Assembly (NCBI RefSeq): GCF_023856365.1
Contig: NC_064535.1
Coordinates: 10,064,363-10,128,362, forward strand
Source: Brienomyrus brachyistius
Taxonomy: Eukaryota; Chordata; Actinopteri; Osteoglossiformes; Mormyridae
DNA length: 64,000 nt
Direction: 5' to 3'
In this document: positions 1-12,975 of the stretch, in pieces
Numbering within the stretch: the first letter of the stretch is position 1
How the letters are laid out: every line of letters begins with the position of its first letter
Notes under the pieces: model-generated
The model's database searches: none
What the model was told of the DNA's origin: nothing
The model's input: only the letters and a program-made list of their open reading frames with translations
Made by a program: the position numbers and the translations under genes

Positions 1-762
1 TTCCTTCAGTCTTTCTTACAGTTCAGCTCTAAGAGTGGAAAGTACTGTTAAATTTGGCTGTTCTGTAAAATGTCTTTGTGTGCATAGAGATATTCTCTGC
101 GGATGTTAGTTACCACATATAATGTGCTGTTATTTCATCGTAGATAATCTACTTGTTTGTTGGATGATTTACCGATGTCTGCATGTTCATTGCTTGGTTC
201 CGGCTCAAAGTGGTCTGATCTGCAGCTGTAAAAACTGGCGGCACAAATTCTTTTGGGAAACATCCACTTTTGAAGAAACTGGCGGAAATTATGAGAATGC
301 AGGCACTTACATGCACTTTGAAGCTCAGTTCCATCAGTCATTAAAAATAATTTTGCTGTATTATAGAAGCTAGCAAACACAGAAGCTATGCTTAGTCAGA
401 GGCCTTCAACCTATTAATACTCTCATCACAACAATCTTGAGTACACAATGAAATTCAGGAAGCAAAAAGAATAATTCATTCATGCATTTATAGCATCATG
501 TTTACGCATGTTTCAGTAATCATGCATATATATGATTTAAGCAATAACATACTAGTAGGAGTGCGTTTCTGCTCCAGTATATCACAGCTGTGATTTGGTT
601 GTAGGCACAAGGTTACAGGCCAAGTCGTTATCCTATTGTTGAATAGTGCTATTTGCAAATAGGTGGGCAATCAGGTCTGCGTCGTGACTCAGACACTTGA
701 GTATGTGAGCCTTATTATTTTTTATTCTCCTAACAAAGCTCTAAAGATATATTTAGTTTCTT

Positions 763-764
<2 letters not shown>

Positions 765-833
<69 letters not shown>
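765..833. repeat. (TA)n microsatellite
   Basis: An uninterrupted TA dinucleotide run of about 69 nt. Confidence 0.98.
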
Positions 834-837
<4 letters not shown>

Positions 838-2242
838 AAAGTAGGTAGTTCCAAGTAATTTTTGAATGTTTCTATGACAAAAACAGTTTGCTGAAATTTC
901 TGCTGTGGGGAGGATCGTCCACTCCAAGAGGGTAAGGGTTAAGTTACGTCTTTTTAGATGCAGCTGTAAAACGGAGTGATGCATCTGATGTGAAACGTCT
1001 GAGCATGGTTATTCTCTGATAACAGCATTCATGGAGCGCGACTTGTCCAAGCAGATTTCTTGGTCGGAACTTTTGTATAAAATGATATATAGAAAACAAA
1101 AATGTAATAGCATAAATGGGAGTTAATATGACCTTCCTATGTCTGGATTTGTTTCCTCTGGGTACCCCAGCTTTATCAAAGACATGGTTTAGGGTGACTG
1201 GTCTCTCTAATTGTGGGTTGCAGTGTGTGATTGTGTATGTGAGCATGGATTGGATGATAGTTCCCACTGTCTAGTGCCTTATGTTACCTAGAATAGGCCT
1301 AGAATCACCATAAATCTGAACTAAATGGAGTTATGGAAAGCATATGTGCTGACTAGTACAGTACTTAAGAATGAAAGGAAGTTTCCGGAGAACATTCTTT
1401 GATGTCATTTAATGAAAGCATATTTCAAATAAATGTCAAGTCTTTTGATTTAATAATAATTTTAATCATTTTGGAGGGGGTAAGATAGACACATCAAACA
1501 ATGGTGGTTAAAGTAGAAATTTTTATATATAATAATGTGTGGATGCACAGTCAATGCACGTAATCACAGAAGTGGTTTGAGGGGTAAGACAACGTAACGC
1601 AAAATGCGTGACTTAATACAGAGTGCAACCTACTAATGTGCTACTATTGTAACAGCACTGAAAATGTACACTGTGTTCAATGAAATGAGACAGGCATTAC
1701 AAAGGCAGAATGTAGGATTTGTGGGAGTAATGAGCCCCCTATTGAATAAAAACTTTGTGGCCTTTTCACAAAAAGATGATGAGAAAAAAGGTTAGGAAAT
1801 CGTCAGAAGCAAACCACACCAAGAACCCATGAACATTCTTCATACTGTAAGCATGTTTTATTTGAGAGGCTATTAGAGCAACATAGAAAAAAACCTGCTT
1901 TAGATTTGGAGGATTCCCTCAACTTTTAAACTCAACATCAACATTTCAAACTTTTTTGTCACACCATTTAAAGCGTTCACAACCAGGCCATGCAGCAGTA
2001 GACTAGAAATAAAAATTCAAACCATTAGAATGAGACACGCCTAAGATCAGGTACTGTATAATGTTATTTATGAAGCATCTTCATAAAGCATTGAGTGATC
2101 ACCAATATGAACGTTATCTTTATCGGTCAATTTAGTCTCTCCAAATAGAAGAAGATGATATTGTCCAAGGTATTCACCTGCCTTGTTCCTGAGTTCCTGA
2201 GATCGACCCACCTTTGACCAAGTACTAGATATGCAAGTAAAA

Positions 2243-2285
2243 GGATGGATGCATGGATGGATGGATGGATGGATGGATGGATGGA
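2243..2285. repeat. (GGAT)n microsatellite
   Basis: GGAT tetranucleotide run with one GCAT interruption. A run of about 18 G follows at 2340-2357. Confidence 0.95.
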
Positions 2286-2734
2286 AGGTCAAGATCAGCT
2301 TCCCAGAAGTATTAATGACTCTATTCATTATTTCTACACGGGGGGGGGGGGGGGGGGAATGAATGACCAACATTGACATTGTTCATAGCAGAGACAAAAA
2401 AGCCAATTAACCCAAAGAATGTATTTTGTCCAAGCTCACTTTTTCTGTCCTGCGAGGAATAAATGGGAAACCATATTAACTGACAAAGCATTAAATTAAA
2501 GGAGAGAGGCATAAAATAGAAATAACTGTCTTCTTCAGTGTAGTAATTGGAAGTGGCATCTGGCAGTGCAAGCATCCAGTTTCATTACAGACCAGCCACT
2601 GCTATCCCCAAAGACACACTGTCAGAGTAGAAGTCATTTCCGCTATTACATTGTTATGCTGTTATTGTAAGGCATTGTGAATATTTACAAACATAATCAA
2701 AGAAACGCAGTTCAAAATCAGAAAATATGCTCTC

Positions 2735-2940
2735 TAGATGAACATATTTAGCTGGTGCTTTAATCCAGAGTGATGCACAATTGAGTTATCCGGGTCAGCC
2801 GGACCCTGGAGGAACTGGGGTCAAGGGCCTTGCTCAAGGCCACAATGGTTAAATCATTCTGCCAACCGCAGGATTTGAAACAACGACCTTCTGATCACGG
2901 GTAAAGCATCCTAATCTGCTGAGCCGCACACTGCCTCTGA
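2735..2940 (-). repeat. tRNA-derived SINE (reverse orientation)
   Basis: On the minus strand it reads CAGTGTGCGGCTCAGCAGAT (A-box-like) and GTTGTTTCAAATCCTGCGGT (B-box-like). A body follows with GCCTTGAGCAAGGCCCTTGA, and then the tail TGCATCACTCTGGATTAAAG. The layout is that of a teleost tRNA-derived SINE. Confidence 0.7.
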
Positions 2941-3658
2941 AGCAAGGACTGGAACATCCTGCTGAAAGAGTTTACAATACATCAGATCCAGTTCACAACA
3001 TAAATAGTAAAACGTAGCGGTTAACTTTGCCCTCTCCTGGATGGATCTTCAATCCTACGCTGCCAAACAAGCTCTGCTCCTTGACACTTACACCTCTGCT
3101 GACCCTGAAGGCTTCCAGCATAAAGCTGTTTAACTTTTGTGTGAAAACGGTTTGGCTAAATGGCAAAGTTTACAAATCAGTTATGACCTTAGTCTACCCC
3201 TCACATTTTTTCAAAATTCATTAAGATGTTAACTCAGTATCACATAAGGCTGGACAAGCCTCTGTTTGGTCAACGAAAACACCGTCAACGGCCCTTCAAC
3301 AGCCGTGCAGTTCCCACCTCCAACATAACATATTTTGATTGGTTAGTTTTATTGTTACTCTGCACTATACTGCGGAGCAAAGGTATTATTCTGGCTCAGA
3401 GAATTGTTACTGTATGCATGTATTCTTATGCATGTGCACCTATCTTAAACTGAATGTACAGATATTTGGTACAATGCCCAGGGCATGAACTGCACTAGCA
3501 GAAGAGTAAACATTATAGTTATTCTTTCAAGGAAATTTACCTCTGATTTAATTCTGAGCGGAGCAATGAATTAATGTCCAATCTTGGGCTTTCTACTTTC
3601 AGTAACCTGGATAGCTTCAGGAGTCCTGCAATTCCGCACAGGACAAGCAGGTATGGAA

Positions 3659-3690
3659 AATGAATGAATGAATGAATGAATGAATGTATG
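3659..3690. repeat. (GAAT)n microsatellite
   Basis: Seven or so tandem GAAT units. Confidence 0.95.
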
Positions 3691-4266
3691 CTGTACTGTA
3701 TGCGTGAATATGGTATATGGTAAAGTCACACAAAAATGTTTCAGATATTAAACAATGCTTCATATAAGGAAACCAATATTTTATGTACCATATAAATATA
3801 TGACTAGTATAAAAGTTGTCAATTAACACTCCATTCTGTTCTTTTTAAGAATTATTCTCATGTCTGCCAGAGAAACCTCAATGACCTCTCTAAGAGCTCT
3901 GAAAAGACACAAAGCCACAATAAATTACACAAGATGAACATGATAGGCTTCCCTGCTTCACTCGAGGTAACAGGAATAACCAGACTGCCTGATCAAAGCA
4001 CATGTGAGCTGTCCTCCGTCCTTTTCTTCCATAAGACTTTGGCAGCTCAGTGCTCTTATACAAAGTACATTAATTAATGTTCACTTGTTGCAGATGTAAC
4101 AAAAGCCTGGAACATAATTATATCACACAATGACCAGCAATAATGTTTTCTGAGTGTCGTGTAAGTAATTAGTTGTATAAATGTGGCATTGACTCATTGA
4201 CTTAAGGTTTTTTTTCTGCTTTTGTAACATTAACAGTAGGAAATATTGAAACTTGTTTTATATAGG

Positions 4267-4414
4267 CACACACACGCACACACACGCACACACACGCGCA
4301 CACACACACACACACAAACACAGCTGTGGAAAAAATTGAGAGAACAGCATTCTTTTTTGTTTCACTCATTTCTCAATTTATGTATATGCATCTGTGAATA
4401 ATATACACAAAGAC

Positions 4415-4458
<44 letters not shown>
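4267..4458. repeat. (AC)n microsatellites
   Basis: Two AC runs, at about 4267-4322 (with CG interruptions) and 4417-4458 (pure), separated by unique AT-rich sequence. Confidence 0.95.
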
Positions 4459-4459
<1 letters not shown>

Positions 4460-4460
<1 letters not shown>

Positions 4461-4572
4461 GGGCCTTGCTCCTGTGTCAAGCAGTGATAGGATGATTTGG
4501 CAAACCTAAAGGATTCAAACCCATAACCTTTCAGATACAGATATATAACCCATTGAGCTACACATCGTACGA
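4460..4572 (-). repeat. tRNA-derived SINE fragment
   Basis: The minus strand carries GTGTAGCTCAATGGGTTATA and GGTTATGGGTTTGAATCCTT, the two internal promoter boxes, followed by a GAGCAAGGCCC body. The tail is lost next to an AC microsatellite. Confidence 0.6.
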
Positions 4573-4729
4573 TTTTTCCAGCTTCGTTACAATATAATCA
4601 TATGGAACCACCATCATATATGTGGTCCTTTGTTGACCGAAACATCTTTTAAGTGGCGTAAGACTGTAATATGCTTGAAAATTTTCAGTCTAACTTCCTT
4701 TAGTTGATGTATGACTATCCTTTCATGCT

Positions 4730-5880
4730 GTGAATACAACAGTACTTACGCTCCTAAATCTTACTGCTGCTTTTGACACAATCAACAATTCAGTCTGGGG
4801 GTTAAATAGGCTGGAACGTGAAGTCAGTCTGTGCAGGACTGTCAAGGGGTTCATCAGCAGAATGTTCAGTTACCTAGCAATAGTGCGGCATTGTGGGTGA
4901 AATATGGATTCCCAAGGGAATCAGTGGTAGGACATTTATTGTTATCTCTGTACATGCTGCCTCTAGGAAAGATTCTATGATTCCTATGAACATGACACAC
5001 AGATACACCTCTCAAAAGCATCGAATGACTGTATACTGGTAATCACCCTAGTGAACTACTTTAGGAAATGGAGAGACTTGTCAGGAATCATTCCATCCAT
5101 TTTTTATACCTGCTTGTCCTATGCATGGTTGTGGGGGGTCTAAAGCCAACACCTGTGTGGGAAAAGCAGAGGAAACCCGAGAAGGAGAACATGTGAACCC
5201 CACACTCACTGAACGAGTGGACCAGCATACTATCCCAAACTGATCTTTCCTTATCTCTAAATACGGATAAGACTGAAGCCCTACAACTTGGTGGTAAGAA
5301 TCCCACTTCTGATGCCTTATTTTCAGCGATTCATTCTGAGGACTTATATTTTAGTTCCACCGAATCAGCCCATAACTTTGGTCTAATTTGCAATACGGAC
5401 CTTTAATTCTCGTATTAATTCCTTGTGTAGAATATTCCTCAAACAACTTATAAACATTGCTTAACTGAGGTAAATTAAAACATGCATTTACTGTATATAT
5501 ACTGTACACTTATAGCAGATTAGACCTGCGATGCTGTTCTCTGGGGATGCACAACGCATACGTAGTCTTCCTCGCAGTGAATTCAAAACACAGGATTGTG
5601 AATAACAACTGGAAGAAGTAAATATGAGCATATTACACCGATTCTCATTTTCTCCAGTGGCTTCTGCACTTCAGCATTGTTCAGCTTAGTTCCAAAGTAC
5701 AATAGAGTCAGGCTCCAGCTTATATAATTGAACTGATCAATGTGTAAAATCCAAAGCATACACTGAGATTATGAAATGCAGGCCTTCTTGCAATTACTCA
5801 CATAAATATGAAGACTATTTCTGTGGAACCATCAGCCACATGGCTTCAACTATATGGAACGATGAAACATCTCCTGACAT
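4730..5880 (+). mobile_element. L2/CR1-like LINE reverse transcriptase remnant
   Basis: Translated piecemeal, this gives degraded reverse-transcriptase motifs in the correct order. There is a DLTAAFDTINN-like segment near 4765, then a GTV..F..YL segment, a ResVVGHLLLSLYMLPLG-like segment near 4915-4965, and HDTQIHLSKAS near 5000. An LNTDKTEALQLGG-like segment follows near 5260, and a late domain near 5640-5720 resembles ITPILHSLQWLLHFSIVQL. Stops and indels are frequent. A piece of the dispersed repeat interrupts it at about 5085-5215. Clade assignment within L2/CR1 is by resemblance only. Confidence 0.75.
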
Positions 5881-6689
5881 ATAAATGTATTAATTTAAAT
5901 CTATTAATTCCTGACATTTAAATCCAAAGGTACTGTATATTAATTTTCTTACCTAGCCTGGCATAAATATACCTGCCGTACATCCTGCCGTCTTTCTGCT
6001 GAGAGTAACTTTTTTCAGTTACCTAGTTACCTTTCAGCATCTGAAATGACCCGCAGTCTCTCTCCTGCATATGACCGGATGCCCTTTGCGTGAAACAGAC
6101 CGCAACTGAGTTCAGTGCCAGGGGTATATACTGTAGCAAAGCACAGACAGAGCGATTGTTCAGTAGCGGGCTGACGATTGGCCTGCAGATGGCCAAAGAG
6201 AGAGCTGATCTAGAGCACGATGATCCACAAATGGCATGAAAGAAAATAGTACTATAAAAATAGATGCTATTTTCAGGCCTATTTTTCATGAAGTTGCCGG
6301 GGAGGAGTTGAGCTGTTGACTTTGGGCACTAAACATTTTTTTCTTGTATCTAACTATGGAGTTTGGCTTCCTCTCTTCTGTTGTCCTCTAGTTTTTTTTT
6401 TTTTACTATCCATTTATCCAAGCTTTAGCTTAAACTGTAGTGTTGTTAAGTACCACATTGCTTGATTCTGTGTTACGTGCTTTAGGCTAACTACACTGGG
6501 AATGGTGCTACTGTATATAAAAACAAATCGCAAATAATTTTAGATTTAGATTTTAGGATTATAACTGCAAAGTCGGGCAGCACAGAGAGTAGTGCTGTCT
6601 GGTCCCAGCCCTATTGTGTCTGTGTAGTTCTCCCCATACCACAGTCCATAGACATGCAATTAGGCTAACACCCAATCATCTATTTTATA

Positions 6690-6920
6690 TACCCACATGC
6701 CTGATGCAGAGTTGTGGAGCCAATCCCACAAGCTACGAGTGCAAGGCAGCAAATAGCCCAGAATGGTTTGCCAACCATTCACACCTAAAGACAATCTAGC
6801 AACTCCACTTTGCCTTAGCATGTGTTTGGATTGTGGAGGGAAACCGGGGAACCCAGGGGAAACCCCAAGATGACACGAGAAAAACATGCAAACTCCATAC
6901 ATCAGAGTGCCCATACATTC
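6690..6920 (+). repeat. teleost dispersed repeat fragment
   Basis: TGGAGCCAATCCCACAAG, GGAGGGAAACCGGGGAACCC and AACATGCAAACTCCATACAT identify the second half of the family. A short inverted piece (about 6575-6680, with GGTCCCAGCCCT and GTTCTCCCC) abuts it on the left. Confidence 0.65.
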
Positions 6921-7089
6921 TGCCTACCCCACTGCCTCCAACACCTGTGGTGTCCTTCCGGCCTGCTCGCCCTTTAGCCCGCGACGTCTTCCCTATATGC
7001 CCTGCTGCCAGATCACTGCTTGTCCTGCCATTTGAAGCAGCACCAGCAACTGCCTGCTGTCACCTGCCTGCCCCCTGCTTTGAGACTCA

Positions 7090-7350
7090 AATATTAAAAT
7101 TGGGAAAGTGTGAATTGGGACTTCGCCATCTTCCTCATTTGTCTTCCTCTGCCAGCTCCTAGATGATGGGCTCCTCCTCTGAGTCTGGTTCCTCCCAAGG
7201 TTTCTTCTTTCTAGGGAGTTTTTCCTTGCCACTGTCACCTCTGGCTTGTGTACTGGGGGCTTTGGATGGGGATAATGTAAAGCGCTTTGAGAAAATGTAA
7301 TGTTGTAAAAATGCACAATACAAATAAAATTGAATTGAACTGAAAAATTT
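7090..7350 (+). mobile_element. LINE/SINE 3' tail sequence
   Basis: The phrases TCTGGTTCCTCCCAAGGTTT, TAGGGAGTTTTTCCTTGCCA and AAGCGCTTTGAGAAAATGTA, followed by a short AATTGAA-type repeat end, are the conserved 3' tail shared by teleost L2-like LINEs and the SINEs they mobilise. It lies in the same orientation as the LINE remnant to the left but is not contiguous with it. A second short piece of the same tail is at about 7940-7990. Confidence 0.75.
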
Positions 7351-7354
7351 AATT

Positions 7355-7570
7355 GAGGCAACAGTGCTAACCACTGTGCAACCATTAGGCTAATCTGTGT
7401 TTGTAAACTTTCCATAGTGTGTGAATGTGAACTTGTATGTGTGACTGGTATCCCTTGCAGACTGCCCCCCTGCCTTGGTCCTCATTCTCCCTGGGATTGG
7501 CTCCAAGCCCATCCTACAATTTGTTCCAGAATAAGCAGCTGGAAAATTGATGTATAACCGGACCCTACAG
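7355..7570 (-). repeat. teleost dispersed repeat fragment
   Basis: It contains CAGTGCTAACCACTGTGCAA and GGGATTGGCTCCAAGCCCAT followed by a degraded GGATAAGCGG-type end. It is the inverted orientation of the family and lacks the centre. Confidence 0.65.
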
Positions 7571-7784
7571 TAAACCACATTATGATGGCGGGGCTGCCAT
7601 GATTTGCACTTATTATGACATGCAACTAATGAGGTCCCAGATAAAAACTGACAATCTGCAATACTGTTGAAATTATTCTGTATTTTCTAGATGACCCTTT
7701 AAAACTAATGTTCACTGAGGTAATTTCAGGACCTGTGGTTCTTATGACTAATAAAACTTATTTTGTTCTTTTCCATAGCGATCC

Positions 7785-7920
7785 GATCCACATTTAGTGC
7801 ATCTTCTAACCCTGTATCCTGGTCAGGGTGGCCTGGATCCCATCCCAGGCAGCACAGAACACAAGTCTTGGGTCGACCCTAGATAGAATGCCAGTCCGTC
7901 ACATATCGTACACAAATCGG
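7785..7920 (+). repeat. teleost dispersed repeat fragment
   Basis: It contains CTGTATCCTGGTCAGGGTGG, GGATCCCATCCCAGGCAGCA and GCCAGTCCGTCAC, the first half of the family. Confidence 0.6.
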
Positions 7921-8119
7921 GAAATCTAGTGACCTACTGTAGCTGGGGGCTTTGGGTGGGGATAATATAAGGCGCTTTGAGACAGCAGGAGTAGAAAAAA
8001 CACTCTGCAAGTTTCCCCATATAATAATTTATAAGTTATATTATAATTTATAATAATTTATATTTCAATCTGATCAATTAATAACTATAGCTATTTTGAA
8101 AATAAATATTATATTAAAA

Positions 8120-8450
8120 CTGGGGGCGGTATGGTGGTGCAGTGGTTAGCACTGTTGCCTCACACCTCTGGGACTGGGGTTTGAGTCTCTGCCACAGCTC
8201 CATGTGTGTGGAGTTTGCATCTTCTCCTTGAGTTGTTATGGGTTTTCCCCCAGGTACTCTGAATTCCTCCCACAGTCCAAAAACACGCTGAGATGAACTG
8301 GAGTTACTAAATGCCTGTATGTGTGAGCGTGCCCTGCGATGGGCTGGCACCCCATCCTGAGATGTTCACTGCCTTGTGCTTTCCACGAGAGGTTCTGGAT
8401 CCCCAGCAACCTTGAATAGGATAAGAGGGTACAGAGGATGGATGGAAGAA
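8120..8450 (-). repeat. teleost dispersed repeat, inverted copy
   Basis: Same family as at 12610-12975 but in the opposite orientation. It starts GGCGGTATGGTGGTGCAGTG, includes TGGAGTTTGCATCTTCTCC and GCGATGGGCTGGCACCCCAT, and ends near GGATAAGAGGGTACAGAGGA TGGATGG. It is nearly full length but diverged. Confidence 0.8.
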
Positions 8451-9389
8451 ACATACCTGTTATTTACTATATCAAATATGGCAAATGAGTAGCAAGATAC
8501 TTAGGTACCATTAGTTTTATCTTAATTTACTATCACTATAAGTTTTCAAATTACATTTGGAAAGGAGATCTGACCAGATACACAAACAAAATGTTAAACA
8601 AATGGAGGACACATAAAACGTACAGTATATACAGTGACTAAAGAAAGTATTGACCATGACACACCGAATGCATGACAGTAATGTTACTGGTATCCGGTTC
8701 AGAGTATCATCCTGTCTTCCCCTGCCGCATGTGCATGCCGATAGGCTCCACCCCCTGGTTGGAATCTTTTATTTATTCAGCTTAATTTTGTTACATAGTA
8801 GCCATCACAGCTTTGAGTTTATGTCACCCTGACTGCTCATGTTTTGAACATTTATATATTATAATTTTGTCTATCCCTACATGCAAACTTGGAATAAACT
8901 GTCAAAATATGTATTGTGAGTGCTGGTGGACAAATTTTCAGTTCTTATTTGCTCTGTTTAAGCTTGTTGGGCTATTCTAGAATACTGAAGTTCTTGTGTT
9001 GTTTGTTTTGCATTTTGAGTTAAATCCATGTTATAGTGCAGATTTCTTGCGAACTAAAACAGAATGTATTTAGGATCCGGTTCATGCTGGAAAAGCATCA
9101 TGCAGTACACTTGACAGCAGTGATGCTGTTACCTGCCAACGGGCTCCGTTTGATTCCTGCTAAACGTAGTACTTCTTTATCAGGCCAAAGAGCTCAACTT
9201 CAGCATAGCCGAAAAACAAATTACTATACAACCTTTCACGGGGTGCCACATGGCTTCTGGCAAACGTCAGGGGTGTTATCACAAGCAACCTGGTCCTGAA
9301 ATAGACCATGTGGCTGGAGCTGAATACAAGCAGCGTACAGACAGGGTCGAGTTACATTGCAGCTCAGCATTAGAACAGCTAAGTCGTGT

Positions 9390-10150
9390 CACCTAAGTGA
9401 TTGTTGGTGCCAGACACGGTGGCTGCAGCATCTTAGAAACTGGGAACCTCCTGGGATTTTCACATGCTACAGTTTACAGAGAATTGTGCAATTAAAACAC
9501 ACCAAAAATACACCTTGTTAACTGAGAGAGGTCAGAGGAGACCGAACAGCAAATACGCAAAATGGCAAAATGCAAAAAAACAGCCACGCACAACAGCTTG
9601 CAGAAAGGCATCTCGTACAGCAATAACGAAGGCAGTACACAACTATTCAGAAAAATATCATTTAAAACATTTTTTTTGTCATTTTTTTAGTCATATAAAT
9701 CCATCCATCATATCATCCATCCTTTCACTTACCTTGGACAAGGTCCCCTGCCTGAGGCCAACCCCAAGGAGAACAGGCAATAAGGGGCATGGTGTAATCT
9801 CGTGGTAAATTCTTTTCAAATGGTTATTGCCGACATGCATCATATCACAAAGCACTCATCATCTCAAGGTGGTTTTAGGAATATGTCCATAAGTGCATTT
9901 TGCTCCAGTGAATGCACAGTGCCCAGATCTCAACCCAGTAGAGTGCCTTTCAAAAGTGGGAGATTCATAGCATAAATTGAACTGTGTAATAAAGATTGCA
10001 TTAACCAGAATCTATAAAGAATGTTTCCAGTACCTTGCTGAATCTAAGCCTTGAAGATGTGTAGGTCTGCCTAATACAATGACCACTATCCCATTCTAAT
10101 CACATTTTCAATAATATACACCTAGTGGGTCTATACCTTTGGTTCCAAAG
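9390..10150 (+). mobile_element. decayed, internally deleted Tc1-like transposon
   Basis: Nucleotide phrases typical of a second teleost Tc1 group are present in order. They include CTCCTGGGATTTTCACATGC and GTTTACAGAGAATTGTGCAA near 9450, GAGAGGTCAGAGGAGA near 9525, CAGATCTCAACCCAGTAGAG near 9925, and GAATGTTTCCAGTACCTTGC near 10018. The middle of the transposase, with most of the catalytic domain, is missing. A short piece of the dispersed teleost repeat (about 9700-9790) seems to sit inside. No intact frame survives. Confidence 0.75.
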
Positions 10151-10159
10151 CCGTTATTA

Positions 10160-12600
10160 TAATGCTTCTTGTACTAGTTTTTTGAAAAGTAAAGCTTTTG
10201 AAATCTACATAATTTTTAAAATCTTGCTTATGAATTGCTTCACCAAAATGTAGCAATAATCATTGCTAAACAGTCTTCATGTTTTATTGAATTTCCTTTT
10301 ACGACATAATTCAAGTACAATGAAAACTGTACATGTGCGGACTGTACCTCAGGCAGATAGTGAGTCCGCCTTCACTCATCTTCTGTCTCTAGATGGACCC
10401 GAGGCTGATGTCCTTTGAATTCGGTTGGCAATACATTTTGTTTAGATTCTGCTGTGGTAGACTGTAAGACAAGATCAGAGCAATGGCAATTAAACTGGTC
10501 AATTCAAATATGAAGTAATAATTTTTAAAAAGTCAGTAATATATAATACTGGTGTGTAGTAACAAAGCCGCCTGTCCAGTACAGGGTCGTGTTGAATCTG
10601 TAGTCTCACCTGGACAGCACAGTGAATAAAGGAAAAGGACAAAATGGATGGGATGCCAGTGTATTGTAGAGTATATAGAAGTATAAAATATACAGAAGTA
10701 TTTTAATTACCAAATATGTGTATGATTGATCTGTTTATAGATATTTTTTTTTTATTTTGATCCATTTTTGATACATTCTAATAGAAATAATGCTTCAATA
10801 AAATGCATTATCGCTAAATCACTTAACTTTTCTTCCTATTAGTTTTTAAAGCATTTTCTATGTATATTTTAAAGAGATCAATGGTATATGAATGAGGTTG
10901 TTGCCTGGCAGTACCTGTTTAACATTGATTAAATACCTTATAATCTCATCTGAAAGAGCAGCCCAACCCGCAGCTATATGCCATTTCGTCTGTGTGTATG
11001 CTACAGATATAGTGGAACTATGATAAATAAAACAGGAGAAGTGACCAGAGGCATTCACAAGCCTGAATGGAAGTAGGCAGATGTTGTGTATTTTATTTCA
11101 CTGAGTCTGTGATTTCAGAAGTAAGGTATTCAACTATGCCACTGACATATATCCTGCACTTCCAGGCCCTGTTTAGTTTCGGTTAGAGCTCCATTTTCAG
11201 CCACAAGACTTTACATCATACTAATGAATCAATGTGGTCTGAAAGCAGGTGTTTCAGTTTATTTGTCCAACCCCTGTATATACGTCTTATGCTAATAATC
11301 ATGATTGTAGCTATTGGATAATCTACTGACCTTACTTTGGATAATTTGGACTCAGTGTAGCTTTCAGTTAACCAAGTGACACACATGCTTTGTGTGACAT
11401 GAAGCTGAAAAATTAGGCTTTACGAAGATCATTGTCGTGAGCCAGAGGCAAACTGTAATCAGTTTCAGATTTTTCCACTAATTTTGAATGAATAATTAAA
11501 CATTTTATCATATTTTATACAAATGTTATTAAATGATTTATTTGACATTTAAATAATACTATATCAATAGCATGTATCAATAATATTATATTATTTATTT
11601 ATACTTAGGGTTTTTATGTATTTTGTAATTTGGCTTGTGTACAAATTTCTGTTCATTACACTGTTATGCTAGCAAAACTCAATTAGTACGAGGAACATTT
11701 CCTTACTGTGAGACAAACTGGCACACCCTCAGAGAGGAGAAAGTACATACATGGATTCGAGTACATAAGCCTTCCAATTTCCTGAACTAATTATGTTTAA
11801 AATTATCCTTTGTTTAGCTTTAGGAATATTTTTGTTAGCTTTCATGTGCAAATCCTCTTTATAGGTTAACTGATAAATAAAATAAAAGGCTTTTTAACAG
11901 ACTGAAAGAAAAAGCTAAATTATTAATACAGCCGTAATTAACACTCTTTGAATATCAGAGCGAGTTTATATTAAGTATGATTATTTCACTTGGATAATAA
12001 TAATTGAACTGTATACGTGCTGTAGAAATTCTTACTGTCATGGTATTAATACCATAGTTATATTTCCTGTTGCTCTGGAATTGATGCATAAATTCAAAAT
12101 TGCATCCTCACTTAAAATATGTAGCCATATCTAACATCCTCCTGCAGTCATAAATATACGATCAGTGTTAAATACTAAAGTAATATTACTGCTGCAACCA
12201 CTTAAATTCAAGCAGGGGATTTTAATACAGTTGGCTATGAAATGCTTCTCTTCTGTGCTAAGTTTGTAAGCTGTACTCAGTACTCAAAATTACAAATATT
12301 TATTCCTTTCTGACAAGCATAAAATTATTTATAAACCTATAAATAAACAAACTTATGATTTTGTAGTTCACAGAAAAAGGCTCCGCATGAAGCCTACCAA
12401 CAGGGTAGATTGAATGAAATGCATATTTTTGTCTCAGCTGTCAAAATTATTTCTTTCCATGTTAAATACTTAACAATACAAAATAACTGCAGGCAACTTA
12501 GTGTAATACGCTGATGTCAGTCCCGCACAGCACAAAGACCAAACTCATAACACTGATGCACATTATGGGTGGAAAAACAAATGTCCTTGGAGACATAATA
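10160..12600. other. AT-rich intergenic sequence, no gene seen
   Basis: There are no supported coding regions and no recognised repeats in this stretch, only short AT-driven open frames. Confidence 0.6.
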
Positions 12601-12609
12601 ATGATGATT

Positions 12610-12975
12610 TATTATCCATCCATCCATCCATCCATCCATTTTCCAAACCGCTTATCCAACTGGGTCGCGGGGGGTCCGGAGCCTATCCCGGAAGCAATGG
12701 GCACGAGGCAGGGAACAACCCAGGATGGGGGGCCAGCCCATCGCAGGGCACACTCACGCATCAGTCACTCACACATGCACACCTATGGGCAATTTAGCAA
12801 GTCCAATTAGCCTTTTTGGACTGTGGGGGGAAACCGGAGTACCCGGAGGAAACCCCATGACGACATGGGGAGAACATGCAAACTCCACACACATGTGACC
12901 CAGGCGGAGACTCGAACCTGGGTCCCAGAGGTGTGAGGCAACAGTGCTACCCAATGCACCACCATGCCGCCCCCT
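12610..12975 (+). repeat. teleost dispersed repeat, near-complete copy
   Basis: The copy begins in a CATC microsatellite (12615-12640). It runs through CGCTTATCCAACTGGGTCGC, GGAGCCTATCCCGGAAGC, CCAGCCCATCGCAGGGCACA, AAACCGGAGTACCCGGAGGA and GAACATGCAAACTCCACACA, and ends GTGCTACCCAATGCACCACC ATGCCGCC. This is a very common interspersed family in fish. The other copies in this window are less complete. The open frames across it are not genes. Confidence 0.85.

Larger units (their letters stand above)
1..2734. other. AT-rich intergenic sequence, no gene seen
   Basis: Apart from the TA and GGAT microsatellites and a G-run, I see no splice-supported coding sequence, RNA gene or recognisable transposon here. 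The open frames are short and lack composition or motif support. Confidence 0.6.

Noticed and set aside
12514..12954. Open frames of 98 and 61 codons across 12.5-12.95 kb
   Set aside because: They are translations of a dispersed teleost repeat.
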